64,000 nucleotides of DNA. Origin: Gaiellasilicea sp963829845 (GTDB lineage: Bacteria; Actinomycetota; Thermoleophilia; Gaiellales; Gaiellaceae). How positions within the stretch are numbered: position 1 is the stretch's first letter; each line of letters begins with the position of its first letter. This document shows, piece after piece, positions 1-9,100 of the stretch. The notes beneath the pieces were generated by a model. The model made no database searches, was not told the origin of the DNA, and worked only from the letters and a program-made list of their open reading frames with translations. The stretch is taken from positions 62,001 through 126,000 of the forward strand of contig CAWHKD010000019.1 in the NCBI GenBank assembly GCA_963829845.1, in the 5' to 3' direction. A program made the position numbers and the translations under genes.

Positions 1-306
1 AAGGTCGCCGAGATGAAGGGGACGGATCGCGCGATTGCCAAGCGGCTCCACGCGATCATCACGGCCGCCGCCCCGGCCCTTTCGCCGAAGACCTGGTACG
101 GCATGCCCGCGTACGCCAAGGACGGCAAGATCGTCTGCTTCTTCCAGAGCGCGGCGAAGTTCGACTCGAGGTACGCCACGTTCGGGTTCAGCGACGAGGC
201 GAAGATCGACCAGGGGGCCATGTGGCCGACCTCCTGGGCGCTGAAGGAGCTGACCGCCGCCGAGGAGAAAAAGATCGTCGCGCTCGTGAAGAAGGCGGTG
301 CGCTGA
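1..306 (+). CDS. DUF1801 family protein, 5' end outside window
   Basis: This is the C-terminal part of a DUF1801 (YdhG-like) protein. The reading frame is open back to base 1, so the Met at base 13 is probably internal; family members normally have a longer N-terminus. The core TWYGMPAYAKDGK, CFFQSAAKFDSRYATFGF and GAMWPTSWALKELT blocks are typical of the family and are followed by a normal stop. Members are small cytosolic proteins of uncertain role; some relatives were linked to intracellular iron handling. Function is not inferred further. Confidence 0.85.
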   Translation, partial: KVAEMKGTDRAIAKRLHAIITAAAPALSPKTWYGMPAYAKDGKIVCFFQSAAKFDSRYATFGFSDEAKIDQGAMWPTSWALKELTAAEEKKIVALVKKAVR

Positions 307-375
307 GGAGCATCGCGACGGAGAAGGCTCGGCTCGGCAGACGCCGAACCGAGCCTCGTCGTGCGTTCGACTCGC

Positions 376-1347
376 CTAGGGCTTCGGGATTGCCACTGCG
401 TTGTAGGTCGTTTCCGGGGTCGGCGGTGTCGTGAAGCGGGCGTTCGGCAAGTAGAGCCTGTTGCCGAACGCGGCGACGGTCGTCGGGACATCGAAGCGGG
501 GATCGGTGAGGTACTGGGTGACCTCACCGGACGTCCCCGCCCTGTTGAGTTCCACGACTGCGACTCGGTTGAGCCGGTTCTGCACGACGAACAGCGTCCG
601 GCCCAAAAGGAGCAGCCCGTCGCCGTTGAGCAGCAGCGTGCCTCCGAGGTCGACTTGTGTGGCGTTGCCCGTCGCCGGATCGACTCGGAAGAGCAGGCCA
701 GTCGGCGATTGGATGACGAGCAGCGCGTCCCCGTCGGGGGTCCGGGCGATCCCGTTGGCGCCCGTGCCAGCCCAGGCTCCCCCGAGCGGGACCTCCACGA
801 CGTCGGCCTGGCTCGGCAGTCGACCGAAGTGGCCGAGCGGAACCTTGTACAGGAACGCCCTCTGCGTATCGGTGAACCAGGCAGCTTGCGGTGTCAGGAC
901 GACATCGTTGACGAAAGTCGGTGCTGACGCGAACGTATAGCTGGCAAGGATCTCGCCGGTGATCGCGTTGACCACCCGCCCATTGCCGCCCGGGCCACCG
1001 GCGACGAACAGGCGCGCACGCAGGTCGACCTTCAGGCCTACCGATGGCGTTCCCGGCCCCTGGCTGAAGACGGAGCCGTCGCCGGTGATCAGGTTCACGC
1101 GGTAGAGGTCGCCGTCAGCGCGTGAGCCGAAGAAGGCATACGGGAGTGCGCCGATGGCGATCCCCTCGGGGAGCCACCCGTTGGGTAGGGCGATCTCCGT
1201 GGGGAAGACATCGAAGCTGCTGGCTGTCGACGCTAACGCGCCGGAGCCTGCCGTCGGCGCGGCGGCTGCCGGCATCGCGACGAGGATCGCCGCCGAAGCA
1301 ACCACCGCGACCGTGAGTGCGATCGTGGCTTGGAAACGTCGGGTCAT
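376..1347 (-). CDS. Secreted beta-propeller-like (ScyD/SMP-30-type) protein
   Basis: A protein of about 323 residues with a clear signal peptide (MTRRFQ, then a hydrophobic stretch ending in an Ala-rich cleavage region near residue 32). The mature part has repeated short blocks of the type G-x-LYRV-(N/D)-x-x-TG, as in SMP-30/gluconolactonase and ScyD/ScyE-like propellers (for example GDLYRVNLITGDGS and GLLFRVDPATGNATQ). I chose the ATG at 1347 over the ATG 18 bases upstream because AAGGGAG lies eight bases before it. It is probably an extracytoplasmic six-bladed propeller; ligand or enzyme activity cannot be told from sequence. The gene lies downstream of the amidase on the same strand but is separated from it by a long inverted repeat. 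Confidence 0.75.
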   Translation of the reverse strand: MTRRFQATIALTVAVVASAAILVAMPAAAAPTAGSGALASTASSFDVFPTEIALPNGWLPEGIAIGALPYAFFGSRADGDLYRVNLITGDGSVFSQGPGTPSVGLKVDLRARLFVAGGPGGNGRVVNAITGEILASYTFASAPTFVNDVVLTPQAAWFTDTQRAFLYKVPLGHFGRLPSQADVVEVPLGGAWAGTGANGIARTPDGDALLVIQSPTGLLFRVDPATGNATQVDLGGTLLLNGDGLLLLGRTLFVVQNRLNRVAVVELNRAGTSGEVTQYLTDPRFDVPTTVAAFGNRLYLPNARFTTPPTPETTYNAVAIPKP

Positions 1348-1475
1348 GGTGTGCTCTCCCTTCATTCGGGTACCCGAACGGTTCTCGTCTTGCGGTGCTA
1401 CCCCACTGGACTACGGGGGAACCGCGCGAACGGATGAGTCGGCAGCGTCGCGAACTGGAGAACCCGCGGCCTTCA

Positions 1476-1541
1476 CCGGGCGGGTACGCGATGCGTCGGC
1501 GCAGGGGTCGGTCGCCCCAACGCGATTGCGTACCCGCCCGG
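1476..1541. terminator. Long inverted repeat between amidase and propeller gene
   Basis: Arms of 14 bases (CCGGGCGGGTACGC at 1476-1489 and its exact complement at 1528-1541) enclose a loop that itself holds a GGGG...CCCC hairpin. No U-tract follows. It sits 26 bases past the end of the amidase gene, so it may act as a terminator or RNA-processing element. Confidence 0.5.
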
Positions 1542-1566
1542 CGAGTGCGGGCCGGCAAGAGACGAG

Positions 1567-3300
1567 CTACCGCATAGGCGGCAGCTTCCAGATGCCACTT
1601 CGTACGGAGATGGTCGCCTTCTGCTTCTCGTTCGACGCGGGCTGGCGCAAGGCCGACGCGTCGTCACCAATCGACGGGATGAACTCCGGCGGGACGCGGA
1701 CCTGGGTCGCCTGCTCGAACGCGTAGGCGAGGCCGATGAGCGTCGGCTCGTCCCAGCGGCCGCCGATGAACGACACACCGACGGGCAGCGGCCCGACGAA
1801 GCCCGCAGGCACCGTGACGTTCGGGTAGCCCGCGACGGCGGGCGGACCTGACGACCCGATGAACGTCGAGAAGTCGCCACCGAGATCGCCGTTGACCGGG
1901 TCGGTTACCCAGGCCGGTCCATTCGTCGGCGCGATGATCGCGTCGAGGTGCTCGGCAGCCATCAGGTCGTCAATCGCCGCCTGGGCGCCGGGCGTAGCGA
2001 TCGCCCGCTGCGCAGCACAGTGGGCGTCGCGGCCGCCCGTCTCCTGGGCGAGGTCGAACAGCAGCGAGTTCCAGTTGGACTCCGGCGCTCCGGACTCGAG
2101 GTCGGGGTTGTCGTTGTTGAAGTCGATCAGGTCCTGGAGCGTCTTCGGATAGCCGGGGCCGGTATACGTCTTCAGGTACGTGGCGATGTCGGTCTTGAAC
2201 TCGCACAGCAGGGCGGGGAACTCGGCGTCGGCCCAGTGACCGAACGCGATGTTGGCCGGGTCGACGATCTCCGCGCCCGCGGCCTCGAGCGCCGCGATCG
2301 TGTCGTCCATGATCGCGGACACGTCCTCGTCGACCGCCACGCCGTCGTTCTCGAAGCTGAGCTCGCGCCAGACGCCGATGCGGGCGCCGTCGAGCGCGTG
2401 GGCGTCGAGGGACCGGGTGTAGTCGGTGAGCGCGTTGCCGACTTGTTCGGCGGTGGCCGGATCGTCGTGGTCAACGCCGGTCATTGCACCGAGGAGCACC
2501 GCGGCGTCAGTCATGTTGCGAGCCATCGGACCCGCCGTGTCCTGGTCCGCGGAGATCGGGATCACGCCGGCCCGGCTCAGGAGGCCGAGCGTCGGCTTGA
2601 TTCCGGCATTCGCATTGGCCCCGGACGGACAGACAATCGATCCGTCGGTCTCCGTGCCCACCGCGGCGGCCGCGAGATCGGCGCTGGCAATCACGCCCGA
2701 GCCGGAGCTCGAGCCGCACGGGTTGCGATCGAGGACATAGGCCATATTCGTCTGGCCGCCGATGCCGCTCCAACCGCTCGATGACGGCGCGGACCGGAAG
2801 TTAGCCCACTCGGACAGGTTCGCCTTGCCGATGATCAGCGCTCCGGCGGCGCGGAGCTGCTGGACGATGAACGCGTCAGCAGGCGTGCTCCCGGCGAGCG
2901 CCCACGAGCCTGCGGTCGTCGCCATGCCGGTCGTGTTGATGTTGTCCTTGACGATGATCGGGATGCCGAGCAGCGGGCGGTCGTCGCCGCTGTGCCGCGC
3001 CGCGTCGGCCGCGCGCGCGTCTGCGAGGGCCGTCGGGCTGACCGTGATCACCGCATTCAGCGTTGGGTTGAGCTGGTGGATGCGGTCCAAGTAGAACTGC
3101 GTCAACTGGACGGACTTCAGCCGGTGCGAGTTCATCAATTCCTGGAGCTCCGGGATCGTCGCCGCGTCGACGTCGATACCGGCGACCTTGGTGCTCGGCG
3201 GGTTGGCCGCGAGGCCGGTCGGCGCCGCGGCGCCGGACACCCCGAGCAAGAGGGCCAGTACGGTCGTCAGGACAAGGGAATGCCGAAGTCGGCTGCTCAT
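1567..3300 (-). CDS. Secreted amidase-signature (AS) family amidase
   Basis: A 577-residue amidase of the AS superfamily with an N-terminal signal peptide (hydrophobic residues about 8-28), so probably exported. The Ser-cisSer-Lys catalytic set is visible: Lys118 in GIPIIVKDNINTTG, the Gly/Ser-rich loop NPCGSSSGSG at about 194-202, and the nucleophile Ser221 in TETDGSIVCPS. These enzymes hydrolyse carboxylic or peptide-type amides; substrate is not predictable. The ATG at 3300 is followed directly by the signal sequence and preceded by GGAGG-like purines. Length is normal for secreted AS amidases and the gene has no frameshift. The 370 bases upstream (3301-3673) hold no recognisable gene and should contain its promoter and that of the divergent operon. 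Confidence 0.9.
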   Translation of the reverse strand: MSSRLRHSLVLTTVLALLLGVSGAAAPTGLAANPPSTKVAGIDVDAATIPELQELMNSHRLKSVQLTQFYLDRIHQLNPTLNAVITVSPTALADARAADAARHSGDDRPLLGIPIIVKDNINTTGMATTAGSWALAGSTPADAFIVQQLRAAGALIIGKANLSEWANFRSAPSSSGWSGIGGQTNMAYVLDRNPCGSSSGSGVIASADLAAAAVGTETDGSIVCPSGANANAGIKPTLGLLSRAGVIPISADQDTAGPMARNMTDAAVLLGAMTGVDHDDPATAEQVGNALTDYTRSLDAHALDGARIGVWRELSFENDGVAVDEDVSAIMDDTIAALEAAGAEIVDPANIAFGHWADAEFPALLCEFKTDIATYLKTYTGPGYPKTLQDLIDFNNDNPDLESGAPESNWNSLLFDLAQETGGRDAHCAAQRAIATPGAQAAIDDLMAAEHLDAIIAPTNGPAWVTDPVNGDLGGDFSTFIGSSGPPAVAGYPNVTVPAGFVGPLPVGVSFIGGRWDEPTLIGLAYAFEQATQVRVPPEFIPSIGDDASALRQPASNEKQKATISVRSGIWKLPPMR

Positions 3301-3673
3301 CGCGTGACCTCCACGGGTTCGGGTGGGGTGGACGCTGGGATCGCACGGCCCGGGGGTGGCGATCCGGCGGCGAATCCTATACCCATCCCGCTGTTAAGTC
3401 GGCGGGTGTCTCCCGCACGCCGGACGCCGCGCTTCCTGGTTCCGCGACGGGGACTCGCGTGACCGCGATGCCTTTGTTGAGGCAAGCCCGAAACCCCCTG
3501 ACCTGTTCCCCAGAACCTGTCCCCAAGAGGACCCGTAGAGACCCTTCTTGCCAGCTCTCGGAGGCGTCGGCGTAGCGTCTCCGTTCGTGGTGTACGAGCC
3601 GGTTCACGTTGTCTCGCCGCTGCTGTGGAGCGCGAGCCGGCAGCAGCCCTGGCGAATCGAAGATGATCTAGCC

Positions 3674-4568
3674 GTGCCGGTCAGACCTCTGAGCGACGTG
3701 CGAGCGATCGCCGCCACCGCGGTGGGGCTCCTGCTGGTGTCACTCGTGGCGCTGGCAAGCGGCGGGTCACCATGGCACGCCGGCGGCCGGCAGGACGTCC
3801 CGGTCGGCGTCGTCAGCGCGCTCGCCGCCGCCGCGGGCGCGCTCGTCATCGGGTCGCTGCTCCTCGTCTGGGCGGGGACGCCCTCGGTGGAAAAGCGCCG
3901 GCGACGGAGGCGACGGCTCGGCGCGAGAGACCTCGAGGAGCTCGGGGCGTCGCTGTCGGCGGCCGGGAAAGCCGCTGCGATCGTCGGCGGAGCGATCGGC
4001 TTGTTCCTGCTCCTCACTCTGCCGTTCCTCGCTCCCGACGCCAGCGACACCGCCCGGCGCCACGCCCGGGAACGCCGTGCCGCGCGGCCGCGCGAGCACT
4101 CCCGCTCCGGCGGGACACCCGACCTCCACCGCGCTGACGTGGCTCGTCGTCGGCTCGGCGGCCGCACTGCTCCTGGTCGCGCCGGCGGCAGTCGTCGTCC
4201 GTCGTCGGCGCGCGCGGCGCGCACGTCAGGCGGTGGTTCCCGATGCGGCGGCGCGGGTCGGCTCCGGCCTCAGGCGGTCGCTCGCAGACCTGGAGTCCGA
4301 GCGAGACCCGCGGCTTGCCGTCCAGCGCGCCTACGCGCGCATGGAGGAGTCGCTCGGCGAGATCGAGCTCTCGCGAGCGCCGGACGAGACCCCGACCGAG
4401 TTCACGGCCCGCGTCCTCCGAGTGCTCGGCGCGAGCGCTGCAGCAGCGTCCGACCTCACCGGCCTCTTCGAGATCGCCCGGTTCAGCGAGCACCCGATGG
4501 ACGAGGACGACCGCAGGCGCGCGATCGCGTCGGTGCGGCGGGTCGAGGCGGAGGTGGCGCCGCGGTGA
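3674..4568 (+). CDS. DUF4129 membrane protein (frameshifted near 4050)
   Basis: First gene of the MoxR/DUF58 operon. Starting at GTG 3674, the first frame encodes two or three membrane segments separated by an Arg-rich loop. The frame then changes near 4047-4055 (one extra base) into a Pro/Thr-rich linker, one more membrane helix (STALTWLVVGSAAALLLVA) and a C-terminal DUF4129 domain (QRAYARMEESLGEIELSR ... ETPTEFTARVL). DUF4129 domains usually accompany MoxR-DUF58-transglutaminase clusters; their function is unknown. The break falls in a low-complexity linker and both halves are family-like, so a sequencing indel is more likely than decay. The stop overlaps the next start (GTGA). Confidence 0.75.
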
Positions 4569-5047
4569 CCGCCCGCCGCGCGCTGCTCGTCGTCACCGCC
4601 GGTTGTGTCGCGGCGACCGCCTTGGGTCTCGTCTTCGGGCAGGGCAGCACGGTCGCGCTCGCCGCCGCGCTGGCGCTCGCCACCGCGCTCGCCGCCGCGA
4701 CCGCGCTGCAGCTCCGACCCGCGCGGAGGCAACAGCCACCGCCGCGTGCGCGGGACGACGAGATGCCGTTGCGGCTGCGCCAGATCGCGAACGACCTGCG
4801 GGAGAGCGAGCAATCGGAGGTCGGCGTCGACCGGTCGCTCCGACCGCTGCTCGTCCCGATCGTCGCCGCACGCCTCGGCCGCCGCGGCGTCGACATGGCG
4901 CTCGCGCCGCGGCGCGCGCAGGAGCTGCTCGGCGACGTGCTGTGGGAGATCGTCCGTCCTGACCGTCCGTCGGCCGCGTACCGCGTCGGCCGGGGTCTCG
5001 CCGGCGACGACCTGCGAACGGCGATCGAGCGGCTGGAGCAGCTGTGA
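4565..5047 (+). CDS. Small membrane protein of MoxR/DUF58 operon
   Basis: A 160-residue protein starting at GTG 4565, which overlaps the preceding stop. It has two N-terminal hydrophobic segments (residues about 5-45), then a soluble, Arg/Leu-rich alpha-helical domain ending with RTAIERLEQL. I do not recognise the domain. Its place between the DUF4129 and MoxR genes, with four-base overlaps on both sides, says it is part of the same membrane-associated assembly or chaperone system. Confidence 0.7.
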   Translation: MTARRALLVVTAGCVAATALGLVFGQGSTVALAAALALATALAAATALQLRPARRQQPPPRARDDEMPLRLRQIANDLRESEQSEVGVDRSLRPLLVPIVAARLGRRGVDMALAPRRAQELLGDVLWEIVRPDRPSAAYRVGRGLAGDDLRTAIERLEQL

Positions 5048-6018
5048 CCGACGAGGCGAAGGCAGGCGTCGCCGTCCAGGAGCTGGCGACCGCGGTGGCC
5101 GACGCCGTCGAGCAGGCGATCATCGGCAAGCGAGAGGCGGTGGAGATGGTGCTGTTCGCTCTGCTCGCCGACGGCCACGTGCTGATCGAGGATCTCCCAG
5201 GGCTGGGCAAGACCCTGCTCGCCCGCTCCTTCGCGCAGGTGTGCGCGATGGACTTCGCCCGGATCCAGTTCACCCCGGACCTGATCCCGAGCGACATCAC
5301 CGGGGCCTCGATCTACGACCGCTCCAGCGGCAGCTTCACGTTCGAGCGCGGGCCGATCTTCACGAACATCCTGCTCGCCGACGAGATCAACCGCGCGCCG
5401 GGCAAGACGCAGGCCGCGTTGCTCGAGGCGATGGAAGAGCGGCAGGTGACGCTCGAGAACACGACGCGGCAGCTCGAGTCCCCTTTTCTCGTCCTCGCGA
5501 CGCAGAACCCGATCGAGTACGAGGGGACGTACCCGCTGCCGGAGGCGCAGCTCGACCGTTTCCTCGTCCGCATCGCGATCGGCTATCCGTCGGAGGACGC
5601 GGAGCGCGACATCCTCCTCGAACGCTCACGTCGACGGCGCGAGCGGATCGAGCTCGAGCCCGTCTGCGACCAGCAGGCGCTGCGGGCGATGCAGGCGGCG
5701 ATCGAGGAGGTGCACGTCGCCCCGCCGCTCGCCGAGTACGCGGTCGCGATCGCGCGCGCGACGAGGGACTCGCCGCAGCTGGCCGTCGGGGCCTCGCCGA
5801 GGGGCTCGCTCGCGCTGATGAAGCTGGCCCGCGCCCGCGCCGCGTATCTCGGCCGCGACTTCGTCACGCCGGACGACATCAAGGCGGTGTCGATCCCCGC
5901 CCTCGCGCACAGGCTCACGCTGGCGCCGGAGCTCTGGGTGCAGCGGATCGATCCGGCCGAAGCGGTGCGGGCGGCCGTCGCGTCGGTTCCGGTGCCGGTC
6001 CTGGACGAATCGTCGTGA
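5044..6018 (+). CDS. MoxR family AAA+ ATPase
   Basis: A 324-residue AAA_3/MoxR ATPase. Walker A is DLPGLGKTLLA at about residues 56-66, Walker B is NILLADEINRAP, followed by sensor 1 (LATQNPIEYEGTYPLPEAQ) and an AAA-lid domain (SPRGSLALMKLARARA). MoxR ATPases act as chaperones that help assemble or activate protein complexes and nearly always sit beside DUF58 proteins, as here. The start is the GTG at 5044, overlapping the upstream TGA, and the gene overlaps the DUF58 gene by four bases. Intact and full length. Confidence 0.95.
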   Translation: MTDEAKAGVAVQELATAVADAVEQAIIGKREAVEMVLFALLADGHVLIEDLPGLGKTLLARSFAQVCAMDFARIQFTPDLIPSDITGASIYDRSSGSFTFERGPIFTNILLADEINRAPGKTQAALLEAMEERQVTLENTTRQLESPFLVLATQNPIEYEGTYPLPEAQLDRFLVRIAIGYPSEDAERDILLERSRRRRERIELEPVCDQQALRAMQAAIEEVHVAPPLAEYAVAIARATRDSPQLAVGASPRGSLALMKLARARAAYLGRDFVTPDDIKAVSIPALAHRLTLAPELWVQRIDPAEAVRAAVASVPVPVLDESS

Positions 6019-7259
6019 CGTTCGAGCAGCGCGCCGTCGTCTGGTTCGTCGTCGCTTCGGCTGGGCTCCTCGCCGGCCTCGCGACCGCGCAGCCGGCGCT
6101 GGTCGCGGTCGGGGCCGGTTTCCTGGTTCCGCTGCTCTTCGGGCTCGCGGCGCGGCCGCCTCGGCTGCCCGAAGCGACCGTCCGGGTCTCGGCCGATCGC
6201 GTGATCGAGGGCGGGCGGGTCGAGCTCGAGCTGACGCTTGCCGCGTCGGACGCATGCCCCTGGCTCGACGTCGAGCTGCGGCTGCCGGAACGCCTCGATC
6301 GGGACGGAGCGCCCACGCGGCGCGTGCTCGCGCTCCATGCGGGCGAGACGCGGACGCTCGAGTACTCGATCAACTGCCCTCGCTGGGGCGCCTTCCGCAT
6401 CGCCTCGATCCGGCTCTCGGCGCGCGATCAGCTTCACCTCCGTCGCGCCGAGCTCGTCGTCGAGCCGACCACGACGCTGCGGGTCTACCCGTCGGTCGAG
6501 AGGCTGCGACGGCTCGCCGGGCCGCGGGCGACACGACCGGTGACCGGCAGCCGTCCGGCTGCGGTCGCCGGCGAAGGCATCGAGTTCGCGGAACTCCGGT
6601 TCCTCGCCCCCGGCGAGCGCGCCCGGAGGATCAACTGGCGTGCGACCGCCAGCCGCGGCCGGCTGCTCGTCAACGATCGGCTGCCCGAGCGGAGCTCCGA
6701 CGTCGTCATCTTCCTCGACGCGCTCGGAGCCGCCGCGACGAGCGCGGCGAGCACGCTCGACCACGCCGTGCGCGCGGCCGCCTCGCTGAGCGAGGCCTAT
6801 CTCCGCCAGCGCGACCGCGTCGGGCTCCTCCGCTTCGGCGGCGACATCGAGTGGATCATCCCCGGCTCGGGCCTGCGCCAGCAGTATCGGATCGCGGACG
6901 CCTTGCTCGAGAGCGAGGTCGCGCGAACGTACCGCTGGCACGACACGAGCCTCATCCCGCGCCGGATCCTCCCGCCCCAGTCGCTGATCGTCGCGCTGAC
7001 ACCGCGGCTCGACTGGCGCGTCACGCGCGCGCTCCTCAATCTCCGCCGCCGCGGCTACCAGGTCTCGATCGTCGAGGTCGATCCGCTCCCGTACCTCGCT
7101 GACGCCGAGGACGCCGCCGGGCCGATCGCCTGGCGAACCTGGTTGCTCGAGCGGGACGCCGTCCGAACGCAGCTCGCCGGCGCAGGGATCGCGCTCGCGT
7201 CGTGGGGACCGGACGAGCCGATCGCCGCTCCCGTCGAAGCCCTCGCCGCGGCACGATGA
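6015..7259 (+). CDS. DUF58 domain protein
   Basis: A 414-residue protein with two N-terminal membrane helices (residues about 7-45), a beta-rich extracytoplasmic-type domain, and the DUF58 core with its signature FAELRFLAPGERARRINW followed by ATASRGRLLVNDR. The C-terminal half has a vWA-like pattern (DVVIFLDALG ... RVGLLRFGG). DUF58 proteins are the usual partners of MoxR ATPases. Translation starts at GTG 6015, overlapping the moxR stop, and the stop overlaps the next ATG, so the operon is translationally coupled. Confidence 0.92.
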   Translation: MTFEQRAVVWFVVASAGLLAGLATAQPALVAVGAGFLVPLLFGLAARPPRLPEATVRVSADRVIEGGRVELELTLAASDACPWLDVELRLPERLDRDGAPTRRVLALHAGETRTLEYSINCPRWGAFRIASIRLSARDQLHLRRAELVVEPTTTLRVYPSVERLRRLAGPRATRPVTGSRPAAVAGEGIEFAELRFLAPGERARRINWRATASRGRLLVNDRLPERSSDVVIFLDALGAAATSAASTLDHAVRAAASLSEAYLRQRDRVGLLRFGGDIEWIIPGSGLRQQYRIADALLESEVARTYRWHDTSLIPRRILPPQSLIVALTPRLDWRVTRALLNLRRRGYQVSIVEVDPLPYLADAEDAAGPIAWRTWLLERDAVRTQLAGAGIALASWGPDEPIAAPVEALAAAR

Positions 7260-7645
7260 GCGGGAGGCGATTTCGGCGCGCCGCCGCAGCTGCGGCGCTC
7301 GGCCTCGGCGCCGTTCTCGGTGCGCTCGCGGTTCTCTACGGCGAAGACGCCCCCGTTTGGAGCATTCCGCTCCTCGCCGCCGCCGTCCTCATCCTGTGCG
7401 AGCTCGTCTCTCTGTCCCGCGGCCCGGCGCCGGACGCGGCGGTCGAGCGACCAGCTGTCACCGCCGTCCTGGTGGGGCGCCTGCTCGTCGCTGCGCTGCT
7501 CGCGTTCGCCGGCGCGACCGTTGCCCTCCTGGCGGCCGCTGTTCCCGCCCGACACGGCCTCGCCACCGGGCTCCTCGGCGCGGCAGCAGCAGCGGCGCTG
7601 TTCCTCCTCGTCGCGGCGGTCGCGCGGCGGGGCGGCGAGGCCTGA
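7256..7645 (+). CDS. Small integral membrane protein, end of MoxR operon
   Basis: A 129-residue protein with about four hydrophobic helices (residues 8-27, 35-50, 67-90, 96-122) and a short charged tail. It starts with an ATG that overlaps the TGA of the DUF58 gene. Not recognised as a named family. It closes the operon that begins at 3674. Confidence 0.7.
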   Translation: MSGRRFRRAAAAAALGLGAVLGALAVLYGEDAPVWSIPLLAAAVLILCELVSLSRGPAPDAAVERPAVTAVLVGRLLVAALLAFAGATVALLAAAVPARHGLATGLLGAAAAAALFLLVAAVARRGGEA

Positions 7646-7688
7646 AGACGAACGGCCGCTGTGCGGGGACTTCGTAAGCCTCTAGAGC

Positions 7689-7727
7689 CTCTGACGGACT
7701 CGAACCGTCGACCCTCTCCTTTACCAT
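7689..7727 (-). repeat. 3' fragment of tRNA-Thr (candidate att site)
   Basis: These 39 bases match the intact tRNA-Thr(GGT) at 23669-23706 with one mismatch and one extra base. They cover the anticodon-loop ATGGTAA, variable region and whole T arm up to the acceptor stem, while the 5' half of the tRNA is absent. The orientation is the same as the intact copy. A 3' tRNA end duplicated in direct orientation is what a tyrosine integrase leaves at the far end of an inserted element. The 7646-8166 stretch holds no other gene and is visibly less GC-rich than its surroundings. Confidence 0.8.
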
Positions 7728-8166
7728 TTGACGCCAGCGGCCACCAGTCGCAACCCACGACAACGGTTTCGCTCGTTGGAGCCGTTTTCGGCGCTGTTGC
7801 ATTTGCCAGTGGTTGCCACCGGTTACGCTCGCTCTGCTCCATAAACGCTCCATTCTTAGTTGTCTTCTGAGGCTACTTTTCTGCGTCAGAGATGTCTGAC
7901 ACGGTGGTCAGGAGCGAAGGCCCGTAGCGGTTCAGCCGAAACAGCGTCTGCTCAAGCGGCTCGACGGCGCGTGTGTTGCTCTCGCGGCTTGGGCGGCGAT
8001 GTGACCGGATGCGACCCCGGCAAGGCATGAGTGGCGTGTATTTCGTCGATGCAGTGCCTGTGTAGACAACGGATCCTGACCGTCGGATGACCCTGGATCC
8101 GAGGATCGCTTGGCGTATGTGCAGCTTCCGTGGGATCCTGAGGTCGAACGCAGAGGAGGTGTCCTG

Positions 8167-8976
8167 ATGCCCGATGCCGTTGGCGGCAGCGCGACCCGTT
8201 GGGGGCCGCTATTCGGCGCTCGCGCAGCCGCGTGGGCCGAGACGTGGGAGGGTTCCGCGGGCTGGGGGACACCAGTGTACGAGCATGTGCTCGAGCAAGC
8301 CAAGATCGGCTCCGGCAGCCGGGTTCTCGACTGCGGGTGCGGCGCCGGACGCTTCGCGCGCATGGCCGCAGATCGCGGAGCGAGCGTGGCGGGGATCGAC
8401 GCCTCGGCAGAGCTGATCGACATCGCGGCCGAGCGCGTGCTCGAGGGCGACTTTCGAGTCGGTGACATCGAAGCGCTGCCGTGGGAGAACGACTCGTTCG
8501 ACCTCGTGACCGGGTTCAGCGCGTTCCAGTTCGCGGACGACAAGGTGCGAGCGCTTCGGGAGGCTCGACGCGTGTCGCGGGGGTCGGTCGCGGTCGTCAT
8601 TCCGACCCGTGCGCCCGAATCGGGGATCGCGGCTGTCTTCAAACCCGTATTCCCGCTGTTCGCCGAGGACGCCCTCGCCAGCATGAAGGAGAGCGGCATG
8701 TTCGCGCTCTCCGAGCCCGGGAAGCTCGAGGACGTGCTCGCGTCCGCCGGTCTGACGGCGTACGAGGACGAGGAGCTGGAGTGTTCGATCGTCTTCGAGG
8801 ACGTGGACGCGGCCGAGCTCGCCTTCATGGGAGCAGGGCCGACACAGCTCGCGATCAAGAACTCAGGCGAGGCGACGGTCGCGGAAGCGGTCCGTTCGGC
8901 GCTCGAACCGTTAACCGATGCCGACGGCCGCGTGCTCCTTCCCGCCTGGTACCTGGCCGTGCTCGCTCGGGCCTGA
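8167..8976 (+). CDS. Class I SAM-dependent methyltransferase
   Basis: A 269-residue methyltransferase of the UbiE/Methyltransf_11 type. Motif I is VLDCGCGAGRFARMAADRG, followed by VAGIDAS (motif post-I), GDIEALPWENDSFDLVTGF (motifs II) and a typical C-terminal half. I chose the ATG at 8167 because AGAGGAGGTG lies directly before it; the open frame extends further upstream without a better signal. Substrate unknown; similar proteins act on small molecules or quinone precursors. It is the first intact gene inside the segment bracketed by the tRNA-Thr repeats. Confidence 0.88.
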   Translation: MPDAVGGSATRWGPLFGARAAAWAETWEGSAGWGTPVYEHVLEQAKIGSGSRVLDCGCGAGRFARMAADRGASVAGIDASAELIDIAAERVLEGDFRVGDIEALPWENDSFDLVTGFSAFQFADDKVRALREARRVSRGSVAVVIPTRAPESGIAAVFKPVFPLFAEDALASMKESGMFALSEPGKLEDVLASAGLTAYEDEELECSIVFEDVDAAELAFMGAGPTQLAIKNSGEATVAEAVRSALEPLTDADGRVLLPAWYLAVLARA

Positions 8977-8998
8977 TTGGGCCAACGCCCTGCCGTAG

Positions 8999-9100
8999 GT
9001 TGCCCAGAAAGCAGCCGGGATCGAGCCGCTGCGCGACCTCTACGACCTGCGCCACACCTATGCCGCCTTCGCGCTCCGCGCCGGCGTAGGCCACCAGACG
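8999..9100 (+). pseudogene. Tyrosine integrase C-terminal remnant
   Basis: One frame reads QKAAGIEPLRDLYDLRHT then YAAFALRAGVGHQT. This matches the region around the second catalytic Arg (xDLRHT-Y-A-x-x-ALRAGV) of phage-type tyrosine recombinases. It is preceded by a stop codon and runs straight into the body of a VOC gene, so only about 33 residues survive. Its position 1.3 kb from the tRNA-Thr fragment fits an integrase once sited next to its attachment site. Confidence 0.7.

Noticed and set aside
5583..6941. 452-codon minus-strand frame opposite moxR and DUF58
   Set aside because: It lies entirely antisense to two motif-complete genes and encodes Arg-rich low-complexity sequence.
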